From Bothriochloa decipiens (lineage: Eukaryota; Streptophyta; Magnoliopsida; Poales; Poaceae): a stretch of DNA of 64,000 nucleotides. A program made the translations under genes and the position numbers. Shown piece after piece: positions 33,870-45,597 of the stretch (position 1 is the first letter of the stretch; each line of letters starts with the position of its first letter). Under the pieces are notes generated by a model. It made no database searches. It worked only from the letters and a program-made list of their open reading frames with translations, and had not been told where the DNA came from. The stretch spans positions 45,473,511 to 45,537,510 of the forward strand of contig CM041640.1 in NCBI GenBank assembly GCA_023333625.1, read 5' to 3'.

Positions 33870-35180
33870 ATTTTGCCTTGAGAATAATCTGGTTTTACTT
33901 ATGTTTTTTTTTTCAAAGAATATGCACATAGACAATACAATGTTGAGATTTAAAATTTTGATTATTTGGAGGATATGTTGACTTTAGGATGAAGCTATTT
34001 ACTTTTTGTATAACAATTCTATTGTAGTGTTGACTATATTGTTGTCAGTTCCAATGAATACTAGATATCCAAATTAAACTGAAATGCATGGAACCTGTGT
34101 AATCAAATCAACTTTGAGTGAACAGTAAATATTCTAGAAAATAGTGATGACCACATATTATTCTATCAAAATCCTGGAAAGCATAAATTGATCTTGATAC
34201 TAGTTGCATTAGAACTGCATCTTTTATCTGTTTTACTTATGATTTTAGAACAAATAATTCAAGATTCATCAATAGTTCTATATACAATACTTTTAGTGAG
34301 TCCTTAAGACTAGATCAGGAGAACCTGAGCATGCGCTCAACTCATCCCTAACTCCTGAGCTACTAATCTACTACATTGGAGCTCTAGACTTAATCCTATC
34401 TGGTATTGATCTTCACAAAAGATGGATTGAATGAGAATGAGGATTTTCTTCACGGACGGGGGAGGAGGTCCATTTATAGGGGATACTAGAGGTCCTGTGG
34501 GCCCATGAATACATGTCATCACTCCATATAAACTCTCCGTTCAAACCGACCTTGGTGAAGATTGATAACCATTCTCTTTTATGATGAACTTGGTTATGGC
34601 AACATGTTTGTCTAAGTTATTGTGTATTTTTGTCAAATATGGTTTAATAACTCAATAAGGCTACAATTTTGCTGTTGGTATTCACCAAATTGTTTGAGTT
34701 CTAAATTTTTTATTGACCCTTTAGGTGTTTTTGACACCCTTTTTCATCATGTTGCTAATATTTTGTGTTTGATCTGGCTAATCATTCTCTTTGGTAGGTT
34801 TTCATTTTTACAAATTGTGTGATATCAATAGTAGCAGACATCGAGCACGTGTCAGTCTTTTTTATGTTATTTTTGGTGTACGTACGTCTAGTTTTGATAG
34901 CTTGAAACAGTTTGGGTCTAGTTAACAACTATGACAAGGATGAGTTTGAGATCCTGCATGACTCTGTTTTTCAGAGTAGTTAATGGAAAGTAATCTGCTT
35001 GTGTTAGCTTGATATAGTGATTCAATTGACATTGCTTTTTGTATTTGCACATTGTTTTTCTTGAACTTGCTAGTGTTGATATATATATATATATATTACA
35101 CCTGGGTGCATTCTGTATACTGAATGTACCCAAGCTGTCCGACCGAGCTGTTCCGGCACCACAATCATCCAACTAGCGTG
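33870..35180. other. Intergenic, no gene; a promoter-like patch on the minus strand
   Basis: AT-rich. On the minus strand CCCTATAAATGGACC (about 34473-34487) is followed by leader-like sequence (about 34310-34470), resembling the promoter/R region of an LTR. No LTR boundaries could be found. A (TA)n run is at 35080-35097. Confidence 0.35.
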
Positions 35181-35800
35181 TGGTCCAACCCCACCCCAAT
35201 AATCATGTTGATTTGTTGACTCCCCGCCACACCGTAATTAAAAGAAAAACATCACATTGATTTCTCCGAGTAGCTCGTCCGTGTGACCGTGTTGACCCAG
35301 GCGAGGCACGGCGCTGCCGCCCCCATCCCCACCCAGGCGAGGCACAACACCACCGCCCCCATCCCCACCCAGGCGAAGCACGGCGCCGTCGCCTCCTGCT
35401 CGTTGCTCCCTGTGGATCGGTGCCGAGCCCTCCTGGTGGCCCCGGCCCACGACGCCGTGGTCCCGGCCCCTCCCCCGAGCAGCCGCGACGCGGCCCGCGT
35501 CCTCCGCTTCCTGTGACGACACAGCCAACACCCGGTCCAGGAGCTATAGTGGCGCGGCGTCCACCGGAGCTGCGGCGACGCGGCCCGACTCCTTCCCCGA
35601 CCTGCGGTGGAGCAACAACGGGTGCGCAGGCAGAGCCACCCCACCCCTGCAGTGCTGTGGCTTCTCATCGCGCATGCCACCCTCGGTGCTAGCTGCACGG
35701 CATCCCACGGCAGCAGCCCTCGCCACCCAGTCCCCAAGCGGCGCCCCTCGCCACCCCGTCCTCTCCTCCGGGCGACGTCGCGGCTGCGTGCCCTTGCGGT
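35181..35800. other. GC-rich block of unknown origin
   Basis: Strongly GC-rich with overlapping ORFs in all frames and no domain. A short tandem repeat, (CAGGCGAGGCACGGCGCYGC)-like with units of about 45 bp, lies at 35297-35395 in three copies. It appears split from a similar GC-rich block at 37411-37770 by the element between them. Confidence 0.4.
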
Positions 35801-37410
35801 GGTGTTGGCGTTTCTTAACGTCATTGCTAGAATTAGCAATGTTGCAAAGAAATACCTCAATGATAGTTTTGATTATTTACAGAACAAGTCTACAAGTGCA
35901 CGGAATTATCATTGTAGCACTTCACCCCAGAGTATTCGGGTACCGTTATTTATATTTTCCGTAGGAAGGCATGGTGTAAAAGATGATAGTATGATAGACC
36001 AATGCTCAATACAGGGGTAAGTCATGATACATTTGAGATAGTGCGACACACATTCAAGCCAATCTCAAGGATAAAGGGAAAACAAAGAATGAAAGAATAT
36101 TCCTAAGTAGAGCAGGCATGTCTAATATAGCCATCCATAGAACAAGTTAATGATCATACAACATATATGACTAGAATCAGAAGTAAGCATGAGATAGACA
36201 GGGAGATCCTAGCAACTGATCTGCCAGTCGATGGGGACATTTACGAACTCCTACACGACATACGAATATGGGGGATTACAAGGGACGGACAGGACTAGGT
36301 CACTCCCTGCCGCCTACCCCTCAACCGGGGCATGCCGTCATATCCAAAGGTTTCTGTACACCCAGGCACCATGCCCACATATACTAAGGAACAACCCATA
36401 TCCCCCATGGACTCCCACCCTACGGATGGATGAGCTAGGACATAGGCAAAACTAAAGGTTACAATGAACCGTCATCTCTACTCCGTCATATACATGTGTT
36501 GTATGAATGGTTAAGCATAAAGTTGAACATGCTAAGTTATGATATGCAGACTATATACTAATTCACATATCAAGATTATAATATGATAACAACTATACTC
36601 TAGTTCATATGCTTTGATATATAAAAGATAGAACTTGAATATGGAAGAACTCTTAAAAGTATTCATACCAAGAGTTGCTCTTTTCTTCCAAGGAGACAAG
36701 CCCTCCAATTTGCTTTGCCTTGCTCCAAATACTACTAAGACTAAACTAGTACAAGAAGAGGTAGAGAGGTGGCTCCAAATGAGGTGTGTGTAGGTGTGTG
36801 TGAGAGAGTGCCTCCTCCCCTTCTCTTATAATGGCCTGAAGGTAGTTCGAGGGTAGAATGGCAAAACCCAGCACCGCACCGCCCTCCTAGGCATTGATTG
36901 CACCGCCTCACCAAGGCTGGGCTTGAACCAACTCCAGAGTGCGCCAGCTGGCCTAATTCTAGGCTTTCTTGGTCCCATATTTTGACATTGGCTCATGGGC
37001 CTTTCAACTATCTTTCCAGCGCCTCGTAAAACATCCAAATCGGAGTCCGGATGCATCCGTGGCATCCATTTTACCCAGGCCTACTCCTGCAGCCCGTGCT
37101 AGAGTTGGACCGATTTTTGGGCTTCCACTTATTAGGTTCATGCATGGGCCTAGGCCATGGATATATCGGTGGTTGGCACAAATTTGCAAGTTTGGTAGGC
37201 TTCTCTCCTTATTTCTATTATACGCTTTGTCGAATACCGTCTTTTCTTTATTAAACTCCCTGTACTTGGTGCATTTCCTGCAAAGTGTCACAACTTCTAA
37301 TACAAGTGGAATTGGGTTAATAGCAAAGGTATATGTGTATAAAAATATAAAATTCTCCCCTTTTTAGTTCTAAGTTGGCGGTATAAAATCATCGTTAAGG
37401 ACCGCCAACA
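35801..37410 (-). mobile_element. TGTTGGCG...CGCCAACA element, probable solo LTR
   Basis: 1,610 bp bounded by TGTTGGCGTTTCTTAACG at 35801 and, inverted, TGTTGGCGGTCCTTAACG from 37410. It begins TG and ends CA. On the minus strand a TATA-like ATTATAAGAG (about 36822-36832) is followed by a CT/AC-rich leader, like an LTR promoter. No ORF with a domain lies inside. This fits a solo gypsy LTR. The ~18 bp inverted ends are long for an LTR, so a non-autonomous DNA transposon remains possible. Flanking 5-mers (GGTGG and GGCGA) do not match cleanly. Confidence 0.55.
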
Positions 37411-37794
37411 GGCGATGCGGCCAGATGCTACTTGGTGGTGCGGGTCGACTTCTTCCTCCACCCTTCCCGTGCAGATCGGCGTCCCAAGTGGCCCTGGCCA
37501 CTCGCGGCTTCTGATGCGGGTCCTGCTCGATGCCGATTTGAGGGCGTCGTCACGCAGCTTGGCTCGCCACTGCCCTATCCGCCTGCACCTCTTCGATCAC
37601 CATGGAGGACGCCCCTGCACCGCGTGTAGAATTACGGCAGCCACAAGCACCCAGCCCGCCGGAGGTTGCCGTCCTAGCCTGCCCCCAACTAGAGCAGTGC
37701 GTTGGTCGCCGATGCTGCTGTCAGTGGTGGGACAGAGGCACACCGCTGCCATGATACTGATTACCGAGAGGTACTGATTGTTCATGCACACTAC
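37411..37794. other. GC-rich block, probable continuation of 35181-35800
   Basis: Composition matches the block left of the TGTTGGCG element. No domain is seen in any frame. Confidence 0.35.
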
Positions 37795-38480
37795 TAAATC
37801 TTGTTTGACACTAAGAGACACTGAGTACTCCATCACACTACTGAACAATACTTATACTGTTTGAACAGAACTAAAAAGTACCAAATTGTGATCATGTTGC
37901 TATTTTTGTGTCGCAGATCAAGGTAGAGAAGACCAAAAATGAACTATGGTGGATGATTGCATAGTACTGGTGATACTATACATGCTATGGATGTAACATA
38001 ATGTGAACTATGGTGGGTGATTGGCTGGTTGATACTGGATGTCTGGATGATCCTAGCCGTCACAATACTGATTGATACTAATGAAATACTGACTAATACT
38101 GAAACATCATATTGGCTACCGAGGGGTACTAAATGTTTATGTTGTTTGACAGTGAGATACTGAGTGCTCCAGTACACTACTGAATTTTGTTTGAATCGAT
38201 TCTAACAAGTACAGTACTGAACACAACTAAAAAATACCGAGTTTGATGTTCTTGCTATTTTTTTTGTGTGTCACAGGTCAAGAGATAGTTCAATGGAGAA
38301 GAAGTCATGGGGTGAATGCATGGGCAAAAATGAAACTATGTTAGATGATTGCGTAATACTGGGTGATATTATGCATGCTATGATGTAACAAAATGAACTA
38401 TGGTAGGTGATTGCATGATACTAGCATAATATGCATGCTATAGATGTCTGGATGATACTGGCCCTAACAATACTGACAAA
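37795..38480 (+). repeat. Two diverged tandem copies of a ~320 bp unit
   Basis: About 37795-38110 and 38150-38470 share, in order, GACAYTGAGATACTGAGT, a TACTGAACA/ACAACTAAAAA patch, TTGCTATTTTTTGTGT, CAGRTCAAG, GAACTATGG-GGTGATTGCAT and CATGCTATGGATGT. Divergence is high. Confidence 0.6.
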
Positions 38481-38499
38481 TACTAATGCAATATAGAGA

Positions 38500-39239
38500 T
38501 TAAAGTTCCCCAGTCCCTCCTGAGTTGATGCTGAGGGTGAAGAACATGAAGGATCAGAAGGACATGAAAGTGAACAATGTGCCCAAGATTCAGATTTTGA
38601 TCCTGATCAAGATGCCAAGGTTGGTGGTGATGGTGACACTGGTGTTGATGGTGATGCACTGAATGTAGACAATAAGAAGAGGCGCCGCAAGCAACCTCCT
38701 GCAATTCAGTGTTCTATAAGGGACGGTTTATAGGATTGGCGGAAGGAAGATAGTTTTTGATGCCAAGCAACAATGATGAACTTTCATGACATATTTTTTT
38801 GTTTTCATTTGTCATTGATGTTTATCAGCATCATGCATATTTGTGCGGGATGATATCTGTGTATGTTAACACTATCTGGAAACTATGTGTCATAACTTAC
38901 AACAATTCCAGCACTCGTGTTGTAATTAGTTCAAAAGACTTGTTGTAAATTGCATCTCCTCCCTGATGACTTCTAAATGATGCAACAAATTTGTTATTAA
39001 TAACAAGGTTGCATATGTGTCGTAACTTTTGCAATGCTTTTTCATTCATATGTTGTACATAATCATTATGTTTCTTCTTATTTTGTTTAAGCTGTACTCT
39101 ATCAATTATCTAGAAAACTTAGTGGAGGCTGGAAATGGTTTTCATTCTAACAATAATTAACCATGTTGCAATTTGTATTTAACCGAGTTTGCAATTGCGT
39201 CACATATGATGTTGCAAACGGTGTACAATAGGTGTGTAG
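38500..39239. other. No gene; short acidic open stretch
   Basis: 38513-38730 can be read on the plus strand as an acidic/Asp-rich peptide ending in a basic KKRRRK run before a stop. It is short and lacks a known domain. The rest is AT-rich with no signal. Confidence 0.3.
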
Positions 39240-40030
39240 TTTTGTAATAGGGTTTGTTACGTCGACTGAGATTAGGCTTAATAGCGTCGACTAAGATTAG
39301 GGTTCAGTACGTTGACTGCGTCACCAAACTATCAGTAGATCTGAGGAATTCCTAGTATAGTTCACTTTTGTTTCATCTTAGCGTTGACTGAGATTAGGGT
39401 TTATTACGTCTATAGAGATTAAGGGCTTTGACAGAGATTAGGGTTAAGAGCTTCGACAGAGATTAGGGTTAAGAGCATCAATAGAGATTAGGGTTAAAAG
39501 CGTCTACAAAGATTAGGGTTCATATGTTGCAATTATTCATTGAAAAGGTAGCAATTTGTTAACTTTTGATGTTGCAAATGGTGTATAATAGTTTTGCAAT
39601 TTTGTATGAACTTGAGATTAGGGTTCGCTACGTCAACTAAGATTAGGGTTCTTTACATTGTCAAAGACTAAGGGCTTCGATTGGAATTAGGTTGATAGCG
39701 TCGACAGAGATTATGGTTGATAGCGTCAACTGAGATTAGGGTTCAGGGCATCACAAAACTATCAGATCTGAGTAATTCCTAGTATAGTTCACTTTTTTAT
39801 TCTTAACGCTGACAGAGATTAGGGTTAATAGTGTCAACTGAGATTAGTGTTAATAGCATCGACAGAGATTAGGGTTCAGGGTGTCACCTAATGTCAGTAG
39901 ATCTGAGTAATTCCTTGTATAGTTGACTTTTATTTCATCTTAGTGTTGACTGAGGTTAGGGTTCATTTCATCTACAGAGATTAAGGGCTTCGATAGAGTT
40001 TAGGGTTAGTAGCGTCGACAGAGATTCAGG
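39240..40030 (+). repeat. Degenerate minisatellite with GAGATTAGGGTT core
   Basis: Some 20 imperfect units of about 22-27 bp, such as AGCGTCGACAGAGATTAGG followed by GTT[AC]A. They are interspersed with longer recurring blocks (AGATCTGAGTAATTCCTAGT; GTTGCAAATGGTGTA). The higher-order arrangement repeats about every 450-550 bp. Confidence 0.8.
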
Positions 40031-40146
40031 TTTATTATTTTGCAATTAGGCATTAATAGGGAAGCAATTGCATTACACATGATGTTATAAATGGTTGACA
40101 GTAGGTTTGCAATTTTGTATTAACATGAAATTAGAATTGCATTGTA

Positions 40147-40580
40147 ATTGTCCTTGTGCCATTCTAGGTAGAACATTTTGTCAATTGTCCCTCCATAGAA
40201 AAGAATTGTCCATTGTTTTTGTCATTGTGTCGTTCTACGGAGAAAGTTTGTCTATTGTCCTTTCATAGAAAATAATTGTCTATTGTATTTGTCTTTGTGT
40301 CATTCTACGGAGAACGTTTTGTCTATTGCCCTTCCATATAAAAGAATTGTCTATTGTATTTGTCCTTGTCCTATATTTATGGAGACAGTTTTGTCTATTG
40401 TCCTTCCATAGAAACGAATTGTCCATTTGTTTTTGTCATTATGCTGTTCTATGGAGAAAGATTTGTCTATTGTTCTTTCATAGAATATAAATATCCATTG
40501 TATTTGTTCTTGTGTCATTTTATGGAGAAAGTTTTATCTATTGTCCTTCTATTGAAAAGTATTTGTTTGTTGCTCTATAC
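40147..40580 (+). repeat. Minisatellite of ~71 bp, six units
   Basis: Units start near 40147, 40220, 40291, 40362, 40434 and 40505. Each holds GTCYTTGTG, TTCTAYGGAGAAAGTTTTG, TCTATTGTCCTTCCATAGAA and AATTGTCCATTGTATTT with changes. ORFs through the array are by-products. Confidence 0.85.
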
Positions 40581-40689
40581 ACCAGTTTAAGAATAGTTGC
40601 AAGTCACCATGTTGCAATTCGTTATCCACAGTGTTGCAATTGCATCACATACCATGGGGCAAATGGTGTACAACAGGTGTGCAACTTTG

Positions 40690-41706
40690 TATTAACCTGA
40701 GACTTTTTGCTAGCATTGAGCGTCTCTGATGCCGCCGCGAGTGGATCAGCTAGGGCTTCCACCGAATCGACCCAGTTTTCACAGCAGTCAATGGGGCGTG
40801 CGATCCTGCCTCGACGTGCGATGGCGGCAATGGCCCCATCTCATGAGATCTGAGGCGGGGAGGTAGTGGCGCGGCTCTGACGGCGGTGGCGGTGCCGTTG
40901 CTGCGAGAGGAGGGTTGGGGGTTTTTTTCCTCTGGTATTTTTGTGTTCGAATTTTGTTTGGTTGCTTCTTACTTGCCGATTAAGACACACCCGTGCACAC
41001 ACATCAGACCGACCGTGTTCAATTGGCGCTCGATTTGGACCCACGGGCGGGCGTGCCGGCCTGCTGCGTACGTACGTACGTTTTGTAACTGGCAAATAAT
41101 CAAGTTTGCAAATGTGACACACCCAAAGATGCAATTGGTTCACGACCTAGTGCTGGTGGCTGCTGTGGCCCACGAGCGGGCGTGCTGCGTACGCACATTC
41201 GTGTTGCAACCGGGGCACAACCACGTTGGCAACCATGAAACGTTCAACCTGTTACAATTGGCGTGCGGTGGTCGGATGCATGACAGATGGTGGTGCGGGC
41301 ATGCTGGCGGCTTTGCACAGGCCACGTGCGTATGCCTAGCAGATGCGTACGCAGCCCACGTGTAGCATTTTACGTGGCCCATGGGCGTACGCGCCCGACG
41401 CGCATGATGTGCGCAGCCGGGTGAGTGACCGTGGGCATTTGCGTATGCGCCCGATGCTCGGTTGGTTTGCGTAGGACTCAGGGTCTGTACTAGGAATTAC
41501 TCAGATGGTGTCCTTCCATAGAAAAGAATTGTCCATTGTATTTGTCCTTGTGGCGTTCTAGGGAGAAAGTTTTGTCTATTGTCCTTCCATAGAAAAGAAT
41601 TGTCTATTGTATTTGTCCTTGTGCAGTTCTTGCCCAGTTGCAAATTGGCCTAACTCTAGTTGTAACTGGATCACGTCAGGTTACAACTACATCAGGTCCA
41701 TTTGCA
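40690..41706. other. No gene; GTACG-rich sequence
   Basis: GC-rich part (40720-40910), then repeated GCGTACG, CGTGCTGCGTACG and GTTGCAAC motifs (41040-41480). Similar CGTACGCC-rich sequence appears right of the gypsy element at 49695-49790. No coding domain. Confidence 0.4.
41512..41635 (+). repeat. Detached copies of the 71 bp repeat
   Basis: About 1.7 units (GTCCTTCCATAGAAAAGAAT, then TTGTCCATTGTATTTGTCC), closer to consensus than most of the main array. They lie about 930 bp downstream of it and just before the gypsy LTR. Confidence 0.85.
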
Positions 41707-44555
41707 TGTAACACCCTAAAATTTGCATGATTTTAAAATAGCTAAATTGATTTAATTATGCATTTATGTGAGCATTTAACATAGGTCAAATAACATTTTC
41801 ATGAAACTAAAATTCATCATAGGCCAAGAAGCATGTATGTCCATTCATGCTGCTGCATAATTTTTGTTGTGATGTTTGGATTTTGTTGAGTTCAATTTAG
41901 ATTTCAATATATTTAAAAATCTATTTGCAAAATAGTTCAAATAATAGAAAAGGAATTCCTTGACCTCCTTAACTTTTTCCCTAATCTAGCCCGAAGGCCT
42001 GCTTCTTCTTTCTCCTTATTCGGCCCGAGTGGCAACAGCAGCCCAACTCGGCCTCCTCCACTTTCCCATCTGATCAGGCCCGGAGGCCTTTATTCTTTAT
42101 CGTGGGCCATTCCTTCTTTGCTTTGGGTCACAAGGCCACAGCCCAGGCCAATGCTAGTAGCGCGTGGCCGCCTCTCTCTCTCTCTCTCTCTGTTCGACTG
42201 ATGAGCCGGCCCCACTGTTGGAGTCGCTGACGTACGGGATCCGCAGCACACAATGTCATCTCCTTCCTCCGCTTGTACCTAACACGGACCCGCAGCACAC
42301 GGACATCACCTTGGCATGCGTCCCACGTGAGCCCACCCATAAATAGCTAGCGCCACAAATGCCTCGCCCTTCGCCAACCCTCGTGCCCGCAATTGCCTTG
42401 CCGAGCTCGCGCAGCCGCAAACCCTAGCTGTTGCCTAGCTCGAGATCAATTCCATCAACTCAAAGCTGCATCAACGTCGTAAGCAAGTCGCCGAGTTCAC
42501 CGTTGAGCTCGCGAGGTCACCGATTCTATTTTCCCTCTTTTCCTTGCTCTATTTTGCTCATGGCCTGTCGCCATTGACTTGTAGGGAGCCATTGTCCGCC
42601 ATCCTACGCTGCAAGCCATCCTCGTCCGCTCTACATCCTCGATTTCACACATGGTGAGTTCGCTATCTTCTCCTCTATCTCCCTGTGTTTTCCCGAGTCA
42701 ACCCGTGGCCTCTAGGGCCGGTTTCTAAGTTCGCCGGTGAGCTTCTTGTCATTTCTGGCGAGCACCCTCTCGCTCTCTCTCTTTGATCTAATCTGAGCCG
42801 TTGATCTCAGATTCAACGGCCCAAGGTGGCCGATACCCCTTCGTCTGGCAGTTTTGTAGAAAACCCCTTGTATTTTTGTCTATTCAATTAAGAGCCCTCA
42901 ATCATATGGAAATTCCTGATTTTCTAGATTTATTTTATTTCAAAAATCTGTCTATTTATAGTTTGGTCCTCTATCTTATTTTGCCTATAAAATCTTTGTT
43001 TTAGCTCTGATTCAATCTGTTTAAGTTACGTTAGATTCATAATTTCATAATCTACATGTTAGTATCACTATTAGATTTATTTTCAACATTTGAAAATTGA
43101 GATTTATTTTAATATATTATTTTATAATAGGAAATCTTGTAAAATTCATAACTCTTTCATTATAACTCTGATTTTGGTGATCTTTATGTCTGTGTCATCG
43201 TAGTGATGTGTAGAATGATTTTATAATCTTTTTTCAATCTGTTTTATTGATATGGTATACTGTACTAACTAGATTTATTTGTTTGCTTGTGTATGATTGC
43301 TCATGGCTTGCTTGTTGCTGATTGTTAATCGGGTATAGGGAGTGATCAGTTCATGGGTGATCAAGAGTTCTTCGACAACCAAGATCAACAAGTTCACCAA
43401 GAAAGCTTTGATCAAGGAAAGTATAGTTTTGAAACCATCCTTGTGACCTATTCATGATTAACCACTAAATTACATATGCATGTGTCTTTTGCTACCTAAG
43501 TAGAACTTCCTAGTGATTGAATTCTAAATACCTTGTCACCCTAGGCTTTGCATTTGGGTAGTATGCCTGCTAATGCTTTATTCATATCATGATCACATAA
43601 CTTGGTTAATAACTGTGCCGTGAACAATAAAAGAAAACTCTTTTATATAAGATCCTATCTGTTTGTGATCATCCGGGACTTAACGTACAGCTGTGAGGGT
43701 ACATAGCTCTGGCTTTAGTTGTTCAAAGTAATTTTTCTAGCTGGTTAGCATTCTGCGAGCTGGGTATAGGACGGCCTCTTTGGTATGTGTATAACTAGGT
43801 AGGCTATGTGCCATATTGGAAGGAAGGTTTTCCTACATTCAATGACCCTGCGTTCCTAACTGGTTAGACGAACCTTTGAGTGGCTTTATGTGTTTTATGG
43901 TGGTTTAGGAGTAATTAACCCACTCAATTATAAAACATGACTCATAGTAAAAGTGTACACCTCTGCCCAGAGTTAAATTGATATATCATCCGTGCCCACG
44001 GATAGAGCAGCCTTGGAGACATTTATGGAATAGTTGATCACTAATGAAAGGTGCTAAATGATTGTTTATGATATTTATGTGCTATTTATTATCATGTTAT
44101 TCTAATCATGTGGTTGTGGGCATATCACTACCATGTTGGTGTTGCTAAAATCTGACATACACTTAAAAGCTAATTGCGGTTCTAATAGTGTCAGCTTATT
44201 TAAGCCTCATGAACCCCTTTGCTATACTTATTAAGTATGTATGTACTTACACTTGTTTTATTTCATTATTTGAAAAATCCTGGATGGGTAACAGATCAAG
44301 ATTGGAGTGAGAGTTATCGACAATACTACTAGCTTGTGTCAACCAGTTGACATGTCCCTGTGGTGGAGCTTTATCTGAAGAGTTATTGTAGTTATGTCTT
44401 ATTTTTGTTAAGGACTATGTGTTCTATTTCGTGCGCTATGTAATAAACTCTGATTTGGTACTATTTAAGATTTGTCAACTTATATGTGCGACATCCTAGG
44501 ATGCACATAAGGCTTTTATATATCTTATTTTTGCCCTTAAAAATGAGATATGACA
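41707..44555 (+). repeat. 5' LTR of gypsy element 1
   Basis: 2,849 bp, TGTAACACCC to ATATGACA. It contains a (CT)n run at 42174-42193, a CCCATAAATAGCTAG TATA-type box at about 42338, and a short conserved open stretch near 43352. Confidence 0.88.
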
Positions 44556-44741
44556 AATTGGTATCAAAGCATGGTTGACTGTAGGATATAAGCCTAGTTA
44601 GAGTGGTCGTTTTAGCTCTCTTTGCTTCACTTGATTCTTGCTTACCATCTTGGCCTTGTTATTTTCTAAACTTTTATGCTACTTTCCTTTTATTCCATCA
44701 TGAAAATATTTCTTCTAATCTAACTTAGTCTAATTCTATAG

Positions 44742-44972
44742 ATAACTCGTGCTTGCATGTATGCTCGCAAATCCACCGGAGGCTACTATCCGTCATGCAT
44801 TTTGTATGAGTCAATGGAGTCTAGGGATGAAGTCTTGGGGGAAGACTGGAATAGTGAAGATGATGAAGGCACGTTGTCACCACCAAGTCTACCAAAGATT
44901 TATGAGGAGCTTCATAGTCCCACCATAGGTTTAGGAAATCCTTTATGTATTATGTCGTTTAGAATGCGATAG
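44742..44972 (+). pseudogene. Small upstream ORF of gypsy element 1
   Basis: Acidic peptide region (SMESRDEVLGEDW ... LPKIYEELH) before gag. It aligns with the intact 73-residue ORF at 60756-60977 of element 2. The position of that ORF's ATG is ATA here, directly after a TATAG acceptor-like site. No known domain. Confidence 0.6.
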
Positions 44973-45597
44973 TCAAGTCTAGTTGAGTCTTTTATGTGTG
45001 AGTGAACTTTGATGTGTTAGTTGAGCTGTCTTTATGCTTTTGAGTGATTTGATTCTTTGTAATGAGTGCTGGAGCGTTTTGGGCATGTCCACAATGTTCC
45101 TTAGTTAAACATATTAGAGTTTTGGGTCATTTAATAAAGTTGGTTGGGTCAATCTCGAATCTATCCTGTGCTGAAATCCTGGAGTAGTCTGCAATCTTTC
45201 TGATATATCTCAAAATTGGTTAGTGCAAATCTTGTAAAGTTATTGTGGCAATAACTAGACATCAGTATCTTTCCAATGCCGTAAGAATCACCCCTAGGTC
45301 TTTTCTGAGCTGTGAGTTACAATCATTCTAAATCAATGTTTCTGTGTTGTCTGAAAGTGCTGAGCAGTATCTGTTGTTTGTTGTTTTCAACAAATATAAC
45401 GTCCGAATCTGACAATATGACATAAAAGAAAGTCGTAGATAATTTCCTAAGATTTCCAACCATATAAAGTTTGCCTGAATTGTATATATGGAACTGTTGA
45501 ATCTGCACCTCGTCCAGAAATTTTCAGAATCATTATAGAGCTGACAGTGTTGTAGTTTCAGTTGTTCTAGGGCTCCTTTATATGAACTGGTAGGCAG

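Noticed and set aside
39240..40030. Interstitial telomere array
   Set aside because: The exact TTTAGGG repeat is absent; only a TTAGGGTT core recurs in a longer unrelated unit. Kept as a minisatellite.
40354..40700. 78- and 62-codon ORFs in the 71 bp array
   Set aside because: They are open only because the repeat lacks stops in one frame; the array is a minisatellite.
37411..41706. Helitron
   Set aside because: Repeats and GTTGCAAT phrases suggested one, but no TC start with a CTRR end and preceding hairpin could be identified.
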